From: AWTP1-13 sp963775835
Lineage (GTDB): Bacteria > Pseudomonadota > Alphaproteobacteria > Rhizobiales > Hyphomicrobiaceae
Assembly (NCBI GenBank): GCA_963775835.1
Contig: CAVZKV010000012.1
Span: forward strand, 558,001-622,000
Length of the DNA: 64,000 nucleotides
Direction of reading: 5' to 3'
The notes under the pieces are model-generated. The model was given only the letters and a program-made list of their open reading frames with translations, was not told where the DNA came from and ran no database searches. The position numbers and the translations under genes were made by a program. Of the stretch, positions 34,734 through 43,687 are shown in pieces. The first letter of the stretch is position 1, and each line of letters starts with the position of its first letter.

Positions 34734-35195
34734 TCACCAGGACTGGCTCTGTTCCGCCTGGCCCAAAACCTCCGCGAGCCTGCGCCGCGCCGCTTGCATC
34801 GTGCCGGGCGGCAATTGATCCGTTGCAAAAAAGCGCTGTTCGCGGATTTCCCGGTTGGGCGCGGGCACCGTCGCCTGCTGCCAGCTGCGCACAATAAAGA
34901 GGGCGATATGATCGCCAGGGAAAGCCGCGAAATTGGCATAAACGCCAAACAGCTGCGCCGGTCCCACCAGCGTGATGCCCGCCTCCTCGCGCAACTCACG
35001 CGCCACGGCGCTGTGCACCGATTCGCCCTTCTCCACGCCGCCGCCGGGGAAGTGCCAGCCCGGTTGATAGCCGTGCCGCACCAGCAATACGCGCCCTTGA
35101 TCGTCGAGCACAAGGGCTTGCGCACCCATGGTGAGCCCCCGTTGCCAGCGCCAATAGCGCTGCAGAGCCCTTATCAGAACAACTTGGCTGACCAT
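34734..35195 (-). CDS. NUDIX hydrolase
   Basis: A 153-residue Nudix protein. The full Nudix box GGGVEKGESVHSAVARELRE then EAGI fits Gx5Ex7REUxEExGU and supplies the Mg-binding glutamates for cleavage of a nucleoside diphosphate-X bond. ATG 35195 (MVSQVVLIRALQRYWRW) is preferred over the longer frame from 35294, which overlaps the next gene region. The N-terminal Trp/Arg-rich helix RALQRYWRWQRGLTMGAQ is usual in alphaproteobacterial family members. Divergent from the phosphoesterase at 35297. Confidence 0.85.
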   Translation of the reverse strand: MVSQVVLIRALQRYWRWQRGLTMGAQALVLDDQGRVLLVRHGYQPGWHFPGGGVEKGESVHSAVARELREEAGITLVGPAQLFGVYANFAAFPGDHIALFIVRSWQQATVPAPNREIREQRFFATDQLPPGTMQAARRRLAEVLGQAEQSQSW

Positions 35196-35296
35196 CGGCG
35201 ACCGCCGCGTTTTCAACTTGCCTGCTAGCCTTCCTCTTCGACCGGTCCGGTTGATTTGGCAAGGCTGGACGAAGCGGCTACCAATCCGCCTCACCG

Positions 35297-36223
35297 ATGC
35301 ACACTGCGCTCACCATCGCTCATCTCTCCGACGTCCACCTCGGCCCGATCCGTGGCTTCACGCCACGCTATTGGAACCTGAAGCGGTTGAGCGGCTATTG
35401 GAACTGGCGCAGCACGCGCCAGGCCCACCATCAGCGCGGCGTGCTCGACCGGCTCGTTGCCGACCTGCAGGCGCAGCGACCCGACCACATCGTGGTCACG
35501 GGCGATCTTGCCAATATTGGCTTGCCGCAGGAGCACATCGACGCGTTGACCTGGCTCAAGGGCCTCGGGCCGCCCGACCGCGTCAGCGTCATTCCGGGCA
35601 ACCATGACATCTATGCGCGAGGAGGTCGCGATCTCGGCACGCGGCGCTGGCTCGATTACATGCGCTCCAATGCCGAGGGCGCGCCGCTGTTGGGCGCCGC
35701 GAGCGCCGCCGAGTTCCCCTTCGTTCGGCGCCTCGACGGCATCGCCCTGATCGGCCTCAATTCGGCCGTGCCCACGCCGCCGCTGATTGCGGCGGGCCGC
35801 GCCGGCAGGGAACAACTGGCCCGCCTTGCACGCGTGCTCGACAGCGCTGCGCGCCAAGGGCTATTCCGGCTAGTGCTCATTCACCATCCGCCGCTGCCCG
35901 GCCAGGCGTCGGCCACGCGCGGCCTCAAGGATGCCGCGGCGCTGCAAGCGATACTTTACGCACACGGCGCCGAACTCGTCATTCACGGACACAACCATCT
36001 CGACATGCTGGCCCTGCAGCCCTCCGCCTCGGGCGCCTCGATTCCGATCGTGGGCGTGGCCTCCGCCTCGTTTGCCCGTCGGCACGGGCGGGAGGGCCTC
36101 GCCCGCTATAATCTTTATCGCATTGCCGGGCCGCCCTGGCGCGTTGCGCTCGCCGGCCGCGGTCTTGCCGATCCCGATGGCGCCATCGTCGAGATCGAGC
36201 AACGCTGGCTGCGCGAGACATAA
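35297..36223 (+). CDS. calcineurin-like metallophosphoesterase
   Basis: A 308-residue metallophosphoesterase with all family motifs in order: AHLSDVHLG (D, H), VTGDLANIG (GD), VIPGNHDIYARG (GNHD), LIHHPPLPGQ and VIHGHNHLDML (GHxH). It binds two metals and hydrolyses phosphomono- or diesters in the cytoplasm. The layout suggests cyclic-nucleotide or lipid-precursor phosphodiesterases, but the substrate is open. The last codons are part of a 25-base direct repeat that copies the stop codon downstream (36203-36253). Confidence 0.9.
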   Translation: MHTALTIAHLSDVHLGPIRGFTPRYWNLKRLSGYWNWRSTRQAHHQRGVLDRLVADLQAQRPDHIVVTGDLANIGLPQEHIDALTWLKGLGPPDRVSVIPGNHDIYARGGRDLGTRRWLDYMRSNAEGAPLLGAASAAEFPFVRRLDGIALIGLNSAVPTPPLIAAGRAGREQLARLARVLDSAARQGLFRLVLIHHPPLPGQASATRGLKDAAALQAILYAHGAELVIHGHNHLDMLALQPSASGASIPIVGVASASFARRHGREGLARYNLYRIAGPPWRVALAGRGLADPDGAIVEIEQRWLRET

Positions 36224-36253
36224 GCAACCGCTGGCTGCGCGAGACATAAGCAA
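36203..36253. repeat. 25-base direct repeat (period 26) duplicating a gene end
   Basis: Bases 36203-36227 (encoding RWLRET and the stop, then GCAA) recur exactly at 36229-36253. The second copy lies after the stop of the phosphoesterase. It is a small tandem duplication that left the coding sequence unchanged. Confidence 0.9.
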
Positions 36254-36366
36254 ACGTCATGCCTGACCTGAGAAATACTCGGGCAAGCCGCATGCGATTT
36301 TGTTTTCCTTGCCCGCGCGCCTGCCTGTAGGGTGCGCCGCCGTGAGCCAAGGGACTGGAAGAAGAA

Positions 36367-37590
36367 ATGCAAAAACACGTTTCGCCGGCCATCACCGCCG
36401 GGCAGCCCCTGTGGGTTGTCATCCTTTCGGCGGGGCTCATTTGCGGCATCGCCATGGGGCTGCGCCAAGTGATGGGCCTCTATCTGCCCCCCATGACTGC
36501 CGAGCTCGGCATCGGCCGCGAACCCTTCTCCACCGCCATGGCGATCGCCAATCTGACCTGGGGCATCGGCGCCGTGTTTGGCGGCATGGTGGCCGATCGC
36601 TACGGCGCCGGATGCGTCGTGGTGTCCGGTGTGCTCGCCACCATGGCGGGCATGTACATTATGTATGCGGCCCGTAGCGGGCTCGACCTGACACTGAGCG
36701 GCATCCTGCTCGGCATCGGCGTGAGCGGCACCGGCATCACGTCGCTAGTCGGTGCCGTCGGCCGCGCCGCGCCGCCCGACAAGCGCACGAGCGCCATCGC
36801 CAGCCTGGGTATGGCGGGTGGCATCGGTGGCTTTGTGGCTTTCCCCTACACGCACCTTTTGATGGATGTCGCGGGCTGGCAGTTGAGCCTCCTGCTTCTG
36901 ATGCTCACAACCAGCATCATGTTGCCGTTGGCCTGGCCGCTCAGCGGCAAGCCCACCGCCACGACCGGCCTCGTCGATACGCAGACGTTCGGCGGTGCCA
37001 TCAAGGAGGCGTTCAGCCATCCGAGCTATCTGCTTCTGGTGGCTGGCTTTTTCGTGTGCGGGTTTCACGTGGCCTTCTACGGCGTACACCTGCCCGCGTT
37101 CGTCGCCGACAAGGGCCTCGACGGCAGCGTTGCCGTTATCGCCTTAACCATGGTGGGTCTCGGCAATCTCGCCGGCACCTACATCGCCGGCCAGTCGGCC
37201 CGCTTTATCGAGAAGCGGCGCGGCCTCAGCCTCATCTATTTCGGCCGCTGCTTCATCTTTCTTGGCCTGCTTACCCTTCCCATTACCTCGCTGACGATCA
37301 TCGTGCTGAGCGGCCTGCTCGGACTGTTCTGGCTGTCGACGGTGCCGCTAACCTCAAGCCTGGTGGCCACCTTCTTCGGCACGCGCTGGATGTCGATGCT
37401 GTTCGGCGTCGTCTTTCTCTCCCACCAGGTTGGCTCTTTCGCCGGTCTGTGGCTGGCAGGCACCCTTTACGATCTGACCAAGTCCTACGATATGATGTGG
37501 TGGATCTCGATTGCCTTGGGCCTGTTCGCGGCCGCCGTGCACTGGCCGATCGAGGAGCGTCCGGTGCCCCGGCTCGCCGCGGCGACCTAG
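36367..37590 (+). CDS. MFS transporter
   Basis: A 407-residue major facilitator with twelve predicted membrane helices and short loops. GGMVADRYGAGCVVV is the loop 2-3 signature of the family. The Lys/Arg-rich central loop after helix six (GKPTATTGLVDTQTFGG) and FIEKRRGLSLIYFGR in the second half fit the monocarboxylate/oxalate-formate-like groups. It probably moves an organic acid or small hydrophobic compound across the inner membrane by proton coupling, but the substrate is not known. ATG 36367 follows GGAAGAAGAA. It probably shares a transcript with the small gene at 37659. Confidence 0.85.
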   Translation: MQKHVSPAITAGQPLWVVILSAGLICGIAMGLRQVMGLYLPPMTAELGIGREPFSTAMAIANLTWGIGAVFGGMVADRYGAGCVVVSGVLATMAGMYIMYAARSGLDLTLSGILLGIGVSGTGITSLVGAVGRAAPPDKRTSAIASLGMAGGIGGFVAFPYTHLLMDVAGWQLSLLLLMLTTSIMLPLAWPLSGKPTATTGLVDTQTFGGAIKEAFSHPSYLLLVAGFFVCGFHVAFYGVHLPAFVADKGLDGSVAVIALTMVGLGNLAGTYIAGQSARFIEKRRGLSLIYFGRCFIFLGLLTLPITSLTIIVLSGLLGLFWLSTVPLTSSLVATFFGTRWMSMLFGVVFLSHQVGSFAGLWLAGTLYDLTKSYDMMWWISIALGLFAAAVHWPIEERPVPRLAAAT

Positions 37591-37658
37591 CATCAGGCGA
37601 GGACTCGAGGCGATAAATGGCGACGCCACAGGCGTCGCCACGACCGAAACGGACACGG

Positions 37659-37859
37659 ATGGCACAGCAAAGCCAAACGGCCGCCCGCCCCCTGGCGCGA
37701 CGGCGGGCGCTGACCGAAAGGATGCCTCGCGCGCTACGCACCGCGCTGCTGGCCGGGCTGGGCGCCCTGCTGGCGGGCGCGGCTTATTTGCTCGCCGTGC
37801 GCGGCGAGGCCCTGATCCTCGATCTTGGGGCCGTCTCGCAGCGCATCTTCTGCTTTTAG
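37659..37859 (+). CDS. small single-pass membrane protein
   Basis: A 66-residue protein (80 residues if started at 37617). A basic N-terminus with PLARRRALTERMPRALRTA precedes one membrane helix (LLAGLGALLAGAAYLLAVRG), ending in GEALILDLGAVSQRIFCF. This N-in, single-helix pattern with a RGxALxLDL end is familiar from small alphaproteobacterial proteins of unknown role, as I recall it. It lies 68 bases after the MFS gene in the same direction. Confidence 0.65.
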   Translation: MAQQSQTAARPLARRRALTERMPRALRTALLAGLGALLAGAAYLLAVRGEALILDLGAVSQRIFCF

Positions 37860-37945
37860 CCGCGCCGGCCCCGCCCGGGTAGCCACGAGCGATGCTTGGG
37901 ATTGACCGGCGCCAGACTTGCCAACAGATGAACCTGAGGTAGGCG

Positions 37946-38428
37946 GTGGTGATGCAGGGTGCGGCGTGGAAAGGTGCTCTCGCAATTGCCGCCCTGCTCG
38001 CCGTCTGCGCGAGACCCGCGCTGGCGCAAGACCTGAAAACCTATGGCAAACAAGGCAGCTACGAGGACGTAAAGTTCGAACTCAACGATGCCATCATCAG
38101 GCGCGGCCTCGCCATCGACTACACTGGACACATCAATAAGATGCTGGAGCGCACGGGTGCCGATGTCGGTTCCACCAAACAGGTGTATGCCAATGCCGAG
38201 TTCTTCATGTTCTGCTCGGCCAAACTCTCCCGCGCCATGATCGAGGCAGACCCCGCCAACCTCGGCTATTGCCCCTACGTGGTGTTTCTTTACGAAGCCG
38301 CCGAAAAGCCCGGCGAAATTGTCGTCGGCTACCGGCGTCCTTTTCCCAAAGGCGACGCAGCATCGCAACAGGCGCTTGCCGCCATCGACGCGCTGCTCGA
38401 CGGCATCGTCAAGGACGCCGTGCAGTAG
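37946..38428 (+). CDS. periplasmic DUF302-like protein
   Basis: A 160-residue exported protein. The signal peptide ends at RPALAQD (about residue 28), preceded by a hydrophobic core ALAIAALLAVCA. The mature part has SYEDVKFELNDAIIRRGLAI, QVYANAEFFMFCSAKLSRAM and GYCPYVVFLYEAAEKPGEIV, the pattern of DUF302 proteins, whose function is not established. Two Cys residues could form a disulfide in the periplasm. The start may be GTG 37946 or ATG 37952; GAGGT lies upstream. It lies just before the cobalamin riboswitch, but in front of it, so is not under its control. Confidence 0.75.
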   Translation: MVMQGAAWKGALAIAALLAVCARPALAQDLKTYGKQGSYEDVKFELNDAIIRRGLAIDYTGHINKMLERTGADVGSTKQVYANAEFFMFCSAKLSRAMIEADPANLGYCPYVVFLYEAAEKPGEIVVGYRRPFPKGDAASQQALAAIDALLDGIVKDAVQ

Positions 38429-38534
38429 CCGGCGATAGAAGCGTTGCCGTTCCGCCAGCGCGCAAGCACAAAGTATCCTCCGTTCACGTAAGCAATTGAC
38501 AGCACCGCTGCGCGTTGCTTCGATCGCCTCCGCG

Positions 38535-38740
38535 TGACGGTCTCGTTGCGGTCCCAGTTGGACCGCAGCGGTGAAAAGGGAACGCGGTGCGAGGTTGTTT
38601 TAATCTCAAAGCCGTGGCTGCCCCCGCAACTGTAGGCGGCGAGCGTCGCTCCCGAGTGCCACTGCCGAAACCAATCGGCGGGAAGGCGGGAGTGATGCGC
38701 TTGGAGCCGCTAGCCAGGAGACCTGCCGGCACGAGTCGCC
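38535..38740 (+). promoter_or_regulatory. cobalamin (B12) riboswitch
   Basis: The leader of btuB carries the conserved blocks of the cobalamin riboswitch in order. GGTGAAAAGGGAAC lies at about 38570-38583, GCCCCCGCAACTGTA at about 38620-38634, and the B12 box AGCCAGGAGACCTGCC at about 38712-38727. Paired flanking segments lie between them. Binding of adenosylcobalamin normally lowers expression of the downstream transport genes. About 220 bases separate the B12 box from the btuB start, room for an expression platform that I did not resolve. Confidence 0.92.
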
Positions 38741-38962
38741 CATCACCGACGCGGGGCGCGCCGGCGAACGGATCACCGTAGTGGCGACGGCTCTGTGTTC
38801 GAGTTGAGGGTCGTGCCGGTGATGTCTCAGGTGCAATCGCAGCGCGCAATGCTTTAGCCGATGGCGGCGCTCACGCCGCCTCTCGGCCAAGCTTTGCTGT
38901 TGCTTGTTTGCGCTCAATCAAAGCCGCCGCAGCCCTCCGCTCCTTTTGTTCGGAGAGGCGTC

Positions 38963-41011
38963 ATGCGTTCGTCGTCGGTGAGTTTTTCCTTGCTCGGGCT
39001 CGCTGCCCTGATCGCCCTTCCCGCCAGCGGGGCGGCACAAACGATCCAACTCCCAGGCCTAAGTGTGGAAGGCGCCACGCTGGAAGCGCGACCCGTGGCG
39101 CGGCCGGCCCCCCCACCAGGCCCCACCGACGCGGGGCCGCCAAGCGAAGCGCAAGCCGGGGATGCGCCAGGCATCCCGCGCGAAAAGATCGGCTCTGCCG
39201 TGACCGTCATCACCGGCGAAGAACTGCGTGCCCAGCAGGTCCGCTACGTCGCCGATGCTCTGCGCAGCCTGCCTGGCGTCAGCGTCAACCGCTCCGGCGG
39301 GCCGGGCAATCTCACGCAGGTGCGCATTCGCGGCGCCGAGGCCAACCACACCCTCGTGCTGATCGACGGCATCGAGGCCAACGCCACGTCCGACGGCGAC
39401 TTCGACTTTGCCACCCTCCTGACCGATGACATCGAACGCATCGAGGTGCTGCGCGGGCCGCAGAGCGGTCTTTACGGCTCGAAAGCCCTCGGCGGGGTTA
39501 TCAACATCATCACCAAAAGCGGCAAAGGTCCGCTCACCGCGACCGTCCGCGCCGAGGGTGGCGCCTACGGCAGCGGTGACTTCGCTGCCCGCATCTCCGG
39601 CGGCAGCGATCGGGCCTGGTTCGCGGCCAGCGTGCAGAACCGCGCGTCGCTCTATTTCAACAATGCGCCGATCGGCTCCGAAGAGGATCCCTGGCGCAAT
39701 CTGACGCTCAGTCTGCGTGGCGGCGTGATGCTGATGCCCGGCATGGTGCTCGACTTCACGCTGCGAAGCGTCGAGCGGAAGTTGCAATTCGACAGGGACG
39801 AGTCGCCTACGCCCGGCGCCCTTACTCGCCAGACGGATTCCGCCAATGTTTCAAATCTTGACACCTTCCTTGGCGGCGTAAACCTGCGCTGGGACATGTT
39901 CGGCGGCGCCCTCAGCCATGTGCTCAGTGCCAACCGTAACGTCACACAAGTCGAAAGTTTGACCAGCGGCCTGTTCGGCGGCTTCAGCGACAATTTGAGC
40001 GAAATCGACAGGATCAGCTATCTGGCGAGCTATCGTTTTGCCACCCCGGAGTTCTTGGCCGCCAAGCATACGATCAGCGGCCAAGTGCAAAAGCAAATCG
40101 AGCGCTTCACGCCGGGACCGGTCTCAGCGGATCCTTTCGCCCCTGACGGGATCGAACGCGATCGCAGCCAGCTCGCAACCATTGGCGAATACCGCGGCGA
40201 GTTCTTCAACCGCGTGTTCTTCACCGGTTCGCTGCGCCACGACGACAACGACAAGGTGCAGGACTTCAATACCTGGCGAACGGCCGTGTCCGTTGTGCTG
40301 CCCGAGGTTGCCATGCGGCCGCACGCCAGCATCGGCACGGGCGTTGCCCTTCCCGGCATGTTCGAACAATTCGGCTCGATCCTCGGTGTCTTCGTACCCA
40401 ATCCCAACCTTAAGCCGGAGCAATCGCGCGGCTGGGATGCTGGCGTCGAATTTACCCTCGTCAAAGATCGCGCCTTCTTCGACGTCACCTATTTTCGCGC
40501 CAACCTAACGGACGAGATTGTCGGTTTCGGCACGACCCTCCGCAACGACGATGGCGAAAGCAAGCGCCGGGGCGTCGAGCTGGAGCTGAGGACCAAGCTG
40601 GTGCCTTGGCTCTATTTCGGGGCGAGCTATACCTTTCTCAACGCCACCGATCCCGACGGCCTCGAGGAAATTCGTCGTCCCAGAAATGCCGCGCGCGCGG
40701 ATCTCACCTACTTGTTCGCCGGCGGTCGCGGCACGTTCAATGTGGCCGCCATCTACAACGGCGACATGAAGGACCGCAATTTTCCCGATTTTCCGTTTCC
40801 TTCTAGGATAGTGACCCTCGACGCCTACTGGCTCCTATCCACGGCGCTGACGTATAAGCTGCAACCTGGCGTCGAGCTGTTCGGCCGAGTGGAGAACCTG
40901 CTCGATAGCCACTATGAGGAAGTCTCGGGCTACAACACGCCCGGTATTGCCGCCTTCGCCGGTCTCAAGCTGACCTTCGGCGGGCCCGATGGCCTCAGCT
41001 GGGTAAAATAG
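38963..41011 (+). CDS. btuB: TonB-dependent outer-membrane vitamin B12 receptor
   Basis: A 682-residue outer-membrane receptor. A signal peptide (LLGLAALIALPASGAAQ) is followed by a linker rich in Pro and Ala. The plug domain has SAVTVITGEELRAQQ, ALRSLPGVSVNRSGG, RIRGAEANHTLVLIDGIEAN and RIEVLRGPQSGLYGSKALGG. The 22-strand barrel follows, ending in FAGLKLTFGG. ATG 38963 is chosen because the longer frame from 38861 lacks a signal peptide. Its place behind a cobalamin riboswitch and in front of btuF-C-D supports B12 as ligand. Energy comes from TonB-ExbBD, which are not in the window. Confidence 0.92.
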   Translation: MRSSSVSFSLLGLAALIALPASGAAQTIQLPGLSVEGATLEARPVARPAPPPGPTDAGPPSEAQAGDAPGIPREKIGSAVTVITGEELRAQQVRYVADALRSLPGVSVNRSGGPGNLTQVRIRGAEANHTLVLIDGIEANATSDGDFDFATLLTDDIERIEVLRGPQSGLYGSKALGGVINIITKSGKGPLTATVRAEGGAYGSGDFAARISGGSDRAWFAASVQNRASLYFNNAPIGSEEDPWRNLTLSLRGGVMLMPGMVLDFTLRSVERKLQFDRDESPTPGALTRQTDSANVSNLDTFLGGVNLRWDMFGGALSHVLSANRNVTQVESLTSGLFGGFSDNLSEIDRISYLASYRFATPEFLAAKHTISGQVQKQIERFTPGPVSADPFAPDGIERDRSQLATIGEYRGEFFNRVFFTGSLRHDDNDKVQDFNTWRTAVSVVLPEVAMRPHASIGTGVALPGMFEQFGSILGVFVPNPNLKPEQSRGWDAGVEFTLVKDRAFFDVTYFRANLTDEIVGFGTTLRNDDGESKRRGVELELRTKLVPWLYFGASYTFLNATDPDGLEEIRRPRNAARADLTYLFAGGRGTFNVAAIYNGDMKDRNFPDFPFPSRIVTLDAYWLLSTALTYKLQPGVELFGRVENLLDSHYEEVSGYNTPGIAAFAGLKLTFGGPDGLSWVK

Positions 41012-41024
41012 AAGCGATACGAGC

Positions 41025-41873
41025 GTGCGGTGGTTGGTTCTATTACCCCTCCTGTGGGCAACCGCGCCAGCGGGGCTTGGCTCCGCGTTGGCTGAACCAC
41101 CGCAACGCATCGTCTCTTTGGACCTGTGTACCGACCAGCTCTTGATCGAGCTGGCGCCCCGCGCGCACATCGCGGCGGTCACGCACCTTGCCAGCGATGC
41201 CTCCGTGTCGGCCATTCCTGAGAAGGCGCGCGGCATTCCGATTACGCACGGGGCGGCCGAGGAGGTGTTGAGTTACGACCCCGACCTCATCCTGGCCGGG
41301 CCCTTCGGCGTGGCGGCCACCATCGGCCTGCTGCGCCGCCTTGAGCGCAACCTCGTCGTGGTGCCTCTGGCGCAGGATCTCGATGGCGTGCGCACCGCCG
41401 TCAAGACCGTCACCCAGGCGATCGGCGCGGTGGCCCGTGGCGAGGCCATGCTGGCCGACTTCGATCGGCGCCTTGCCGCGGTGGCCGCGCTGCCCGCCGT
41501 GGCCCGCCCAAGTGCCCTCCTCTACCAGGTCGGCGGCGTCGTCTCGGGCCCCGACAGTTTGGCCGACGCCGCCCTCGCCGCGGCCGGCTATCGCAACAAG
41601 GCACGCGACTACCGGCTGGCGCCCAACGGCCGCGTGCCGCTCGAGCTGATCGTCGCCGAGCCACCGGACCTCTTGCTGCTGGCAAGCCGCGGCGATGACT
41701 ACCCGACGGCGGCGGCGGACAATTTGCGCCACCCCGCCCTCGTGCGCTTGCGCCGGGAGCGCGCTGCCCTCGAACTGCCGTGGCAGCTCTGGCTGTGCGG
41801 CACGCCACATATCGCCGACGCGGTCGAAAAACTCGCCGACGCGCGCAGCAGGCTCGGAGCTAAGCGCCCATGA
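41025..41873 (+). CDS. btuF: periplasmic cobalamin-binding protein of B12 ABC transporter
   Basis: A 282-residue class III periplasmic binding protein starting with GTG at 41025. The signal peptide covers LLPLLWATAPAGLGSALAE. The mature start RIVSLDLCTDQLLIELAP and LSYDPDLILAGPFG are typical of BtuF/FecB-type proteins with a rigid helix between two lobes. It receives cobalamin from BtuB and delivers it to BtuCD. It overlaps btuC by four bases (ATGA), so translation is coupled. A Fe-siderophore role would be the alternative by sequence, but the riboswitch context argues for B12. Confidence 0.85.
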   Translation: MRWLVLLPLLWATAPAGLGSALAEPPQRIVSLDLCTDQLLIELAPRAHIAAVTHLASDASVSAIPEKARGIPITHGAAEEVLSYDPDLILAGPFGVAATIGLLRRLERNLVVVPLAQDLDGVRTAVKTVTQAIGAVARGEAMLADFDRRLAAVAALPAVARPSALLYQVGGVVSGPDSLADAALAAAGYRNKARDYRLAPNGRVPLELIVAEPPDLLLLASRGDDYPTAAADNLRHPALVRLRRERAALELPWQLWLCGTPHIADAVEKLADARSRLGAKRP

Positions 41874-42859
41874 CGGCAAGCAGCCGAGAGCCCTTCCCGT
41901 TCCGGCTGTTCGTGGGCTTGAGCGCGCTGGCGCTCATCGCTTTTGCGCTCTCGCTCGCCATCGGCCCCTCCGGTTTCGGCTGGCCGCACGCGGGGGAGGC
42001 CGGCCGGCTCATCTTCTGGGAAATCCGCTTGCCGCGCGCCGCTCTCGGCGCCCTCGTCGGCGCCACGCTCGGTCTGGCGGGCGCCGCCCTGCAGGGCTAT
42101 TTGCGCAATCCCCTCGCCGAACCGACGCTGCTCGGCGTCTCCGGCGGCGCCGCCCTCGGCGCCGTGCTTGCCATCCACCTCGGTCTCTCGCAGGTCCTCT
42201 CCCTGGCACTACCGGTCGGCGGGCTCCTGGGCGCCGCGGCGGCGCTCCTGGCCGTGGCGGCGCTCGCCGGGCTTCGTGGCGGCCCGCTCACGCTCATCTT
42301 GGCCGGCCTTGCCGTCTCGGCCACGGCAACCGCACTGATCTCGCTCGCCCTCAACTTGTCGCGCAATCCCTTCGCCTCGATCGAGATGGTGTTCTGGATG
42401 ATGGGCTCGCTGTCCGATCGCAGCCTGACCCAGGTGTGGCTCGGCGCCCCCTTGATGCTCGCCGGCATGGGGTTGCTGCTGCTGGTCGGCCGCGCGCTTG
42501 ATGCCCTGACCCTCGGCGAGGATGCCGCCCTGAGCCTCGGCATCGACGCCCGTCGCACCCGCCGCAACATCATTGTCGGCGTGGCCCTCAGCGTCGGCGC
42601 CGCCACGGCGATTACCGGTGTGATCGGGTTCGTGGGCCTCCTGGTCCCCCACGCCCTGCGGCCTTCGATCGGCCATCGTCCCGGCCTGCTGCTGCCGGCG
42701 AGCCTCATCGGTGGCGCCGCCCTCGTGCTCCTGGCCGACATCGCCTTGCGCCTCCTTGAGCCCTGGGCAGAGGTGAGGATCGGCGTGCTAACCGCGCTCT
42801 TTGGCGCCCCCTTCTTCATCTGGCTGGTGCTCAAGACCCGCAGCGAGTTGGCGCCATGA
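41870..42859 (+). CDS. btuC: B12 ABC transporter permease (FecCD family)
   Basis: A 329-residue FecCD-family permease with about ten membrane helices. FWEIRLPRAALGALVGATLG and LQGYLRNPLAEPTLLGVSGG are diagnostic of the family. GVIGFVGLLVPHALRPSIGH is the cytoplasmic loop that contacts the ATPase. It forms the inner-membrane channel with BtuD and takes cobalamin from BtuF. Start and end each overlap the neighbouring gene by four bases. Confidence 0.88.
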   Translation: MTASSREPFPFRLFVGLSALALIAFALSLAIGPSGFGWPHAGEAGRLIFWEIRLPRAALGALVGATLGLAGAALQGYLRNPLAEPTLLGVSGGAALGAVLAIHLGLSQVLSLALPVGGLLGAAAALLAVAALAGLRGGPLTLILAGLAVSATATALISLALNLSRNPFASIEMVFWMMGSLSDRSLTQVWLGAPLMLAGMGLLLLVGRALDALTLGEDAALSLGIDARRTRRNIIVGVALSVGAATAITGVIGFVGLLVPHALRPSIGHRPGLLLPASLIGGAALVLLADIALRLLEPWAEVRIGVLTALFGAPFFIWLVLKTRSELAP

Positions 42860-43629
42860 AGCTCGAGGCCAGCAACCTCAGGGTGCAGTTGCAGGGACGC
42901 GAGGTTCTCAAGGGTGTCGACCTCTCGGCAGAGCCGGGCGAGCTGACCGCCGTGCTCGGCGCCAACGGCGCCGGCAAGACCACCCTGCTCAGGGTCTTGG
43001 CCGGCCTCATTCCGGCCGCCGCCGGTGTGGCCCGGCTCGATGGCCGCGCGCTCGGCGCCTGGCCGCGCGGGGCGTTGGCGCGCAGCCTCGCCTACCTGCC
43101 GCAGGCACGCACCGTCCACTGGGCGCTCACGGCCCGCAACATCGTGGCCCTCGGCCGCTTACCGCATCAGGCCATGGGGCAACGGGAAACCGCCACCGAT
43201 CGCGCGGCCATCGAGCGCGCCATCGCCGCCATGGACATCGCGCCGCTGGCGAGCCGCCCGGTGTTGGCAATGTCCGGTGGCGAACAAGCCCGCGTGCTGT
43301 TGGCACGCGCCCTGGCGCAGGAACCACAAGTGCTCGTCGCCGACGAGCCCGCCGCCGGCCTCGATCCCGCCCACCAGCTCACGCTGTTTCATCACTTTGC
43401 CGCGTTTGCGGCGAGCGGCCGCACCGTCCTCGTCGCGCTGCACGACCTGTCGCTTGCCGCGCGCTTTTGCCACAAGATCGTGCTCCTCAACGCCGGCCGC
43501 GCCCTGGCCGCAGGACCACCGGCCGCCGTACTGACGCGGGCCCACCTCGCCACCGCCTACGGCATTCGCGCCGAGTATCGCACAATTGATGGCATACCGG
43601 CTGTGCTGGCACTCGACGTGCTGCCATGA
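42856..43629 (+). CDS. btuD: B12 ABC transporter ATPase
   Basis: A 257-residue ABC ATPase of the iron-siderophore/B12 group. Walker A GANGAGKTTLLR, Q-loop in YLPQARTVHW, signature MSGGEQARVLLARALAQ, Walker B VLVADEPAAGLDP and the H-loop His in LVALHDLSLAARF are all present. It hydrolyses ATP to drive BtuC. It is the last gene of the riboswitch-controlled operon; the next gene starts 58 bases later with its own ribosome binding site. Confidence 0.88.
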   Translation: MKLEASNLRVQLQGREVLKGVDLSAEPGELTAVLGANGAGKTTLLRVLAGLIPAAAGVARLDGRALGAWPRGALARSLAYLPQARTVHWALTARNIVALGRLPHQAMGQRETATDRAAIERAIAAMDIAPLASRPVLAMSGGEQARVLLARALAQEPQVLVADEPAAGLDPAHQLTLFHHFAAFAASGRTVLVALHDLSLAARFCHKIVLLNAGRALAAGPPAAVLTRAHLATAYGIRAEYRTIDGIPAVLALDVLP

Positions 43630-43687
43630 TGCCGCCCCGGTTCGGCGGTCTTGAGCGCGGAGGTTTGCCATCGGCAGGGGGCGATCA

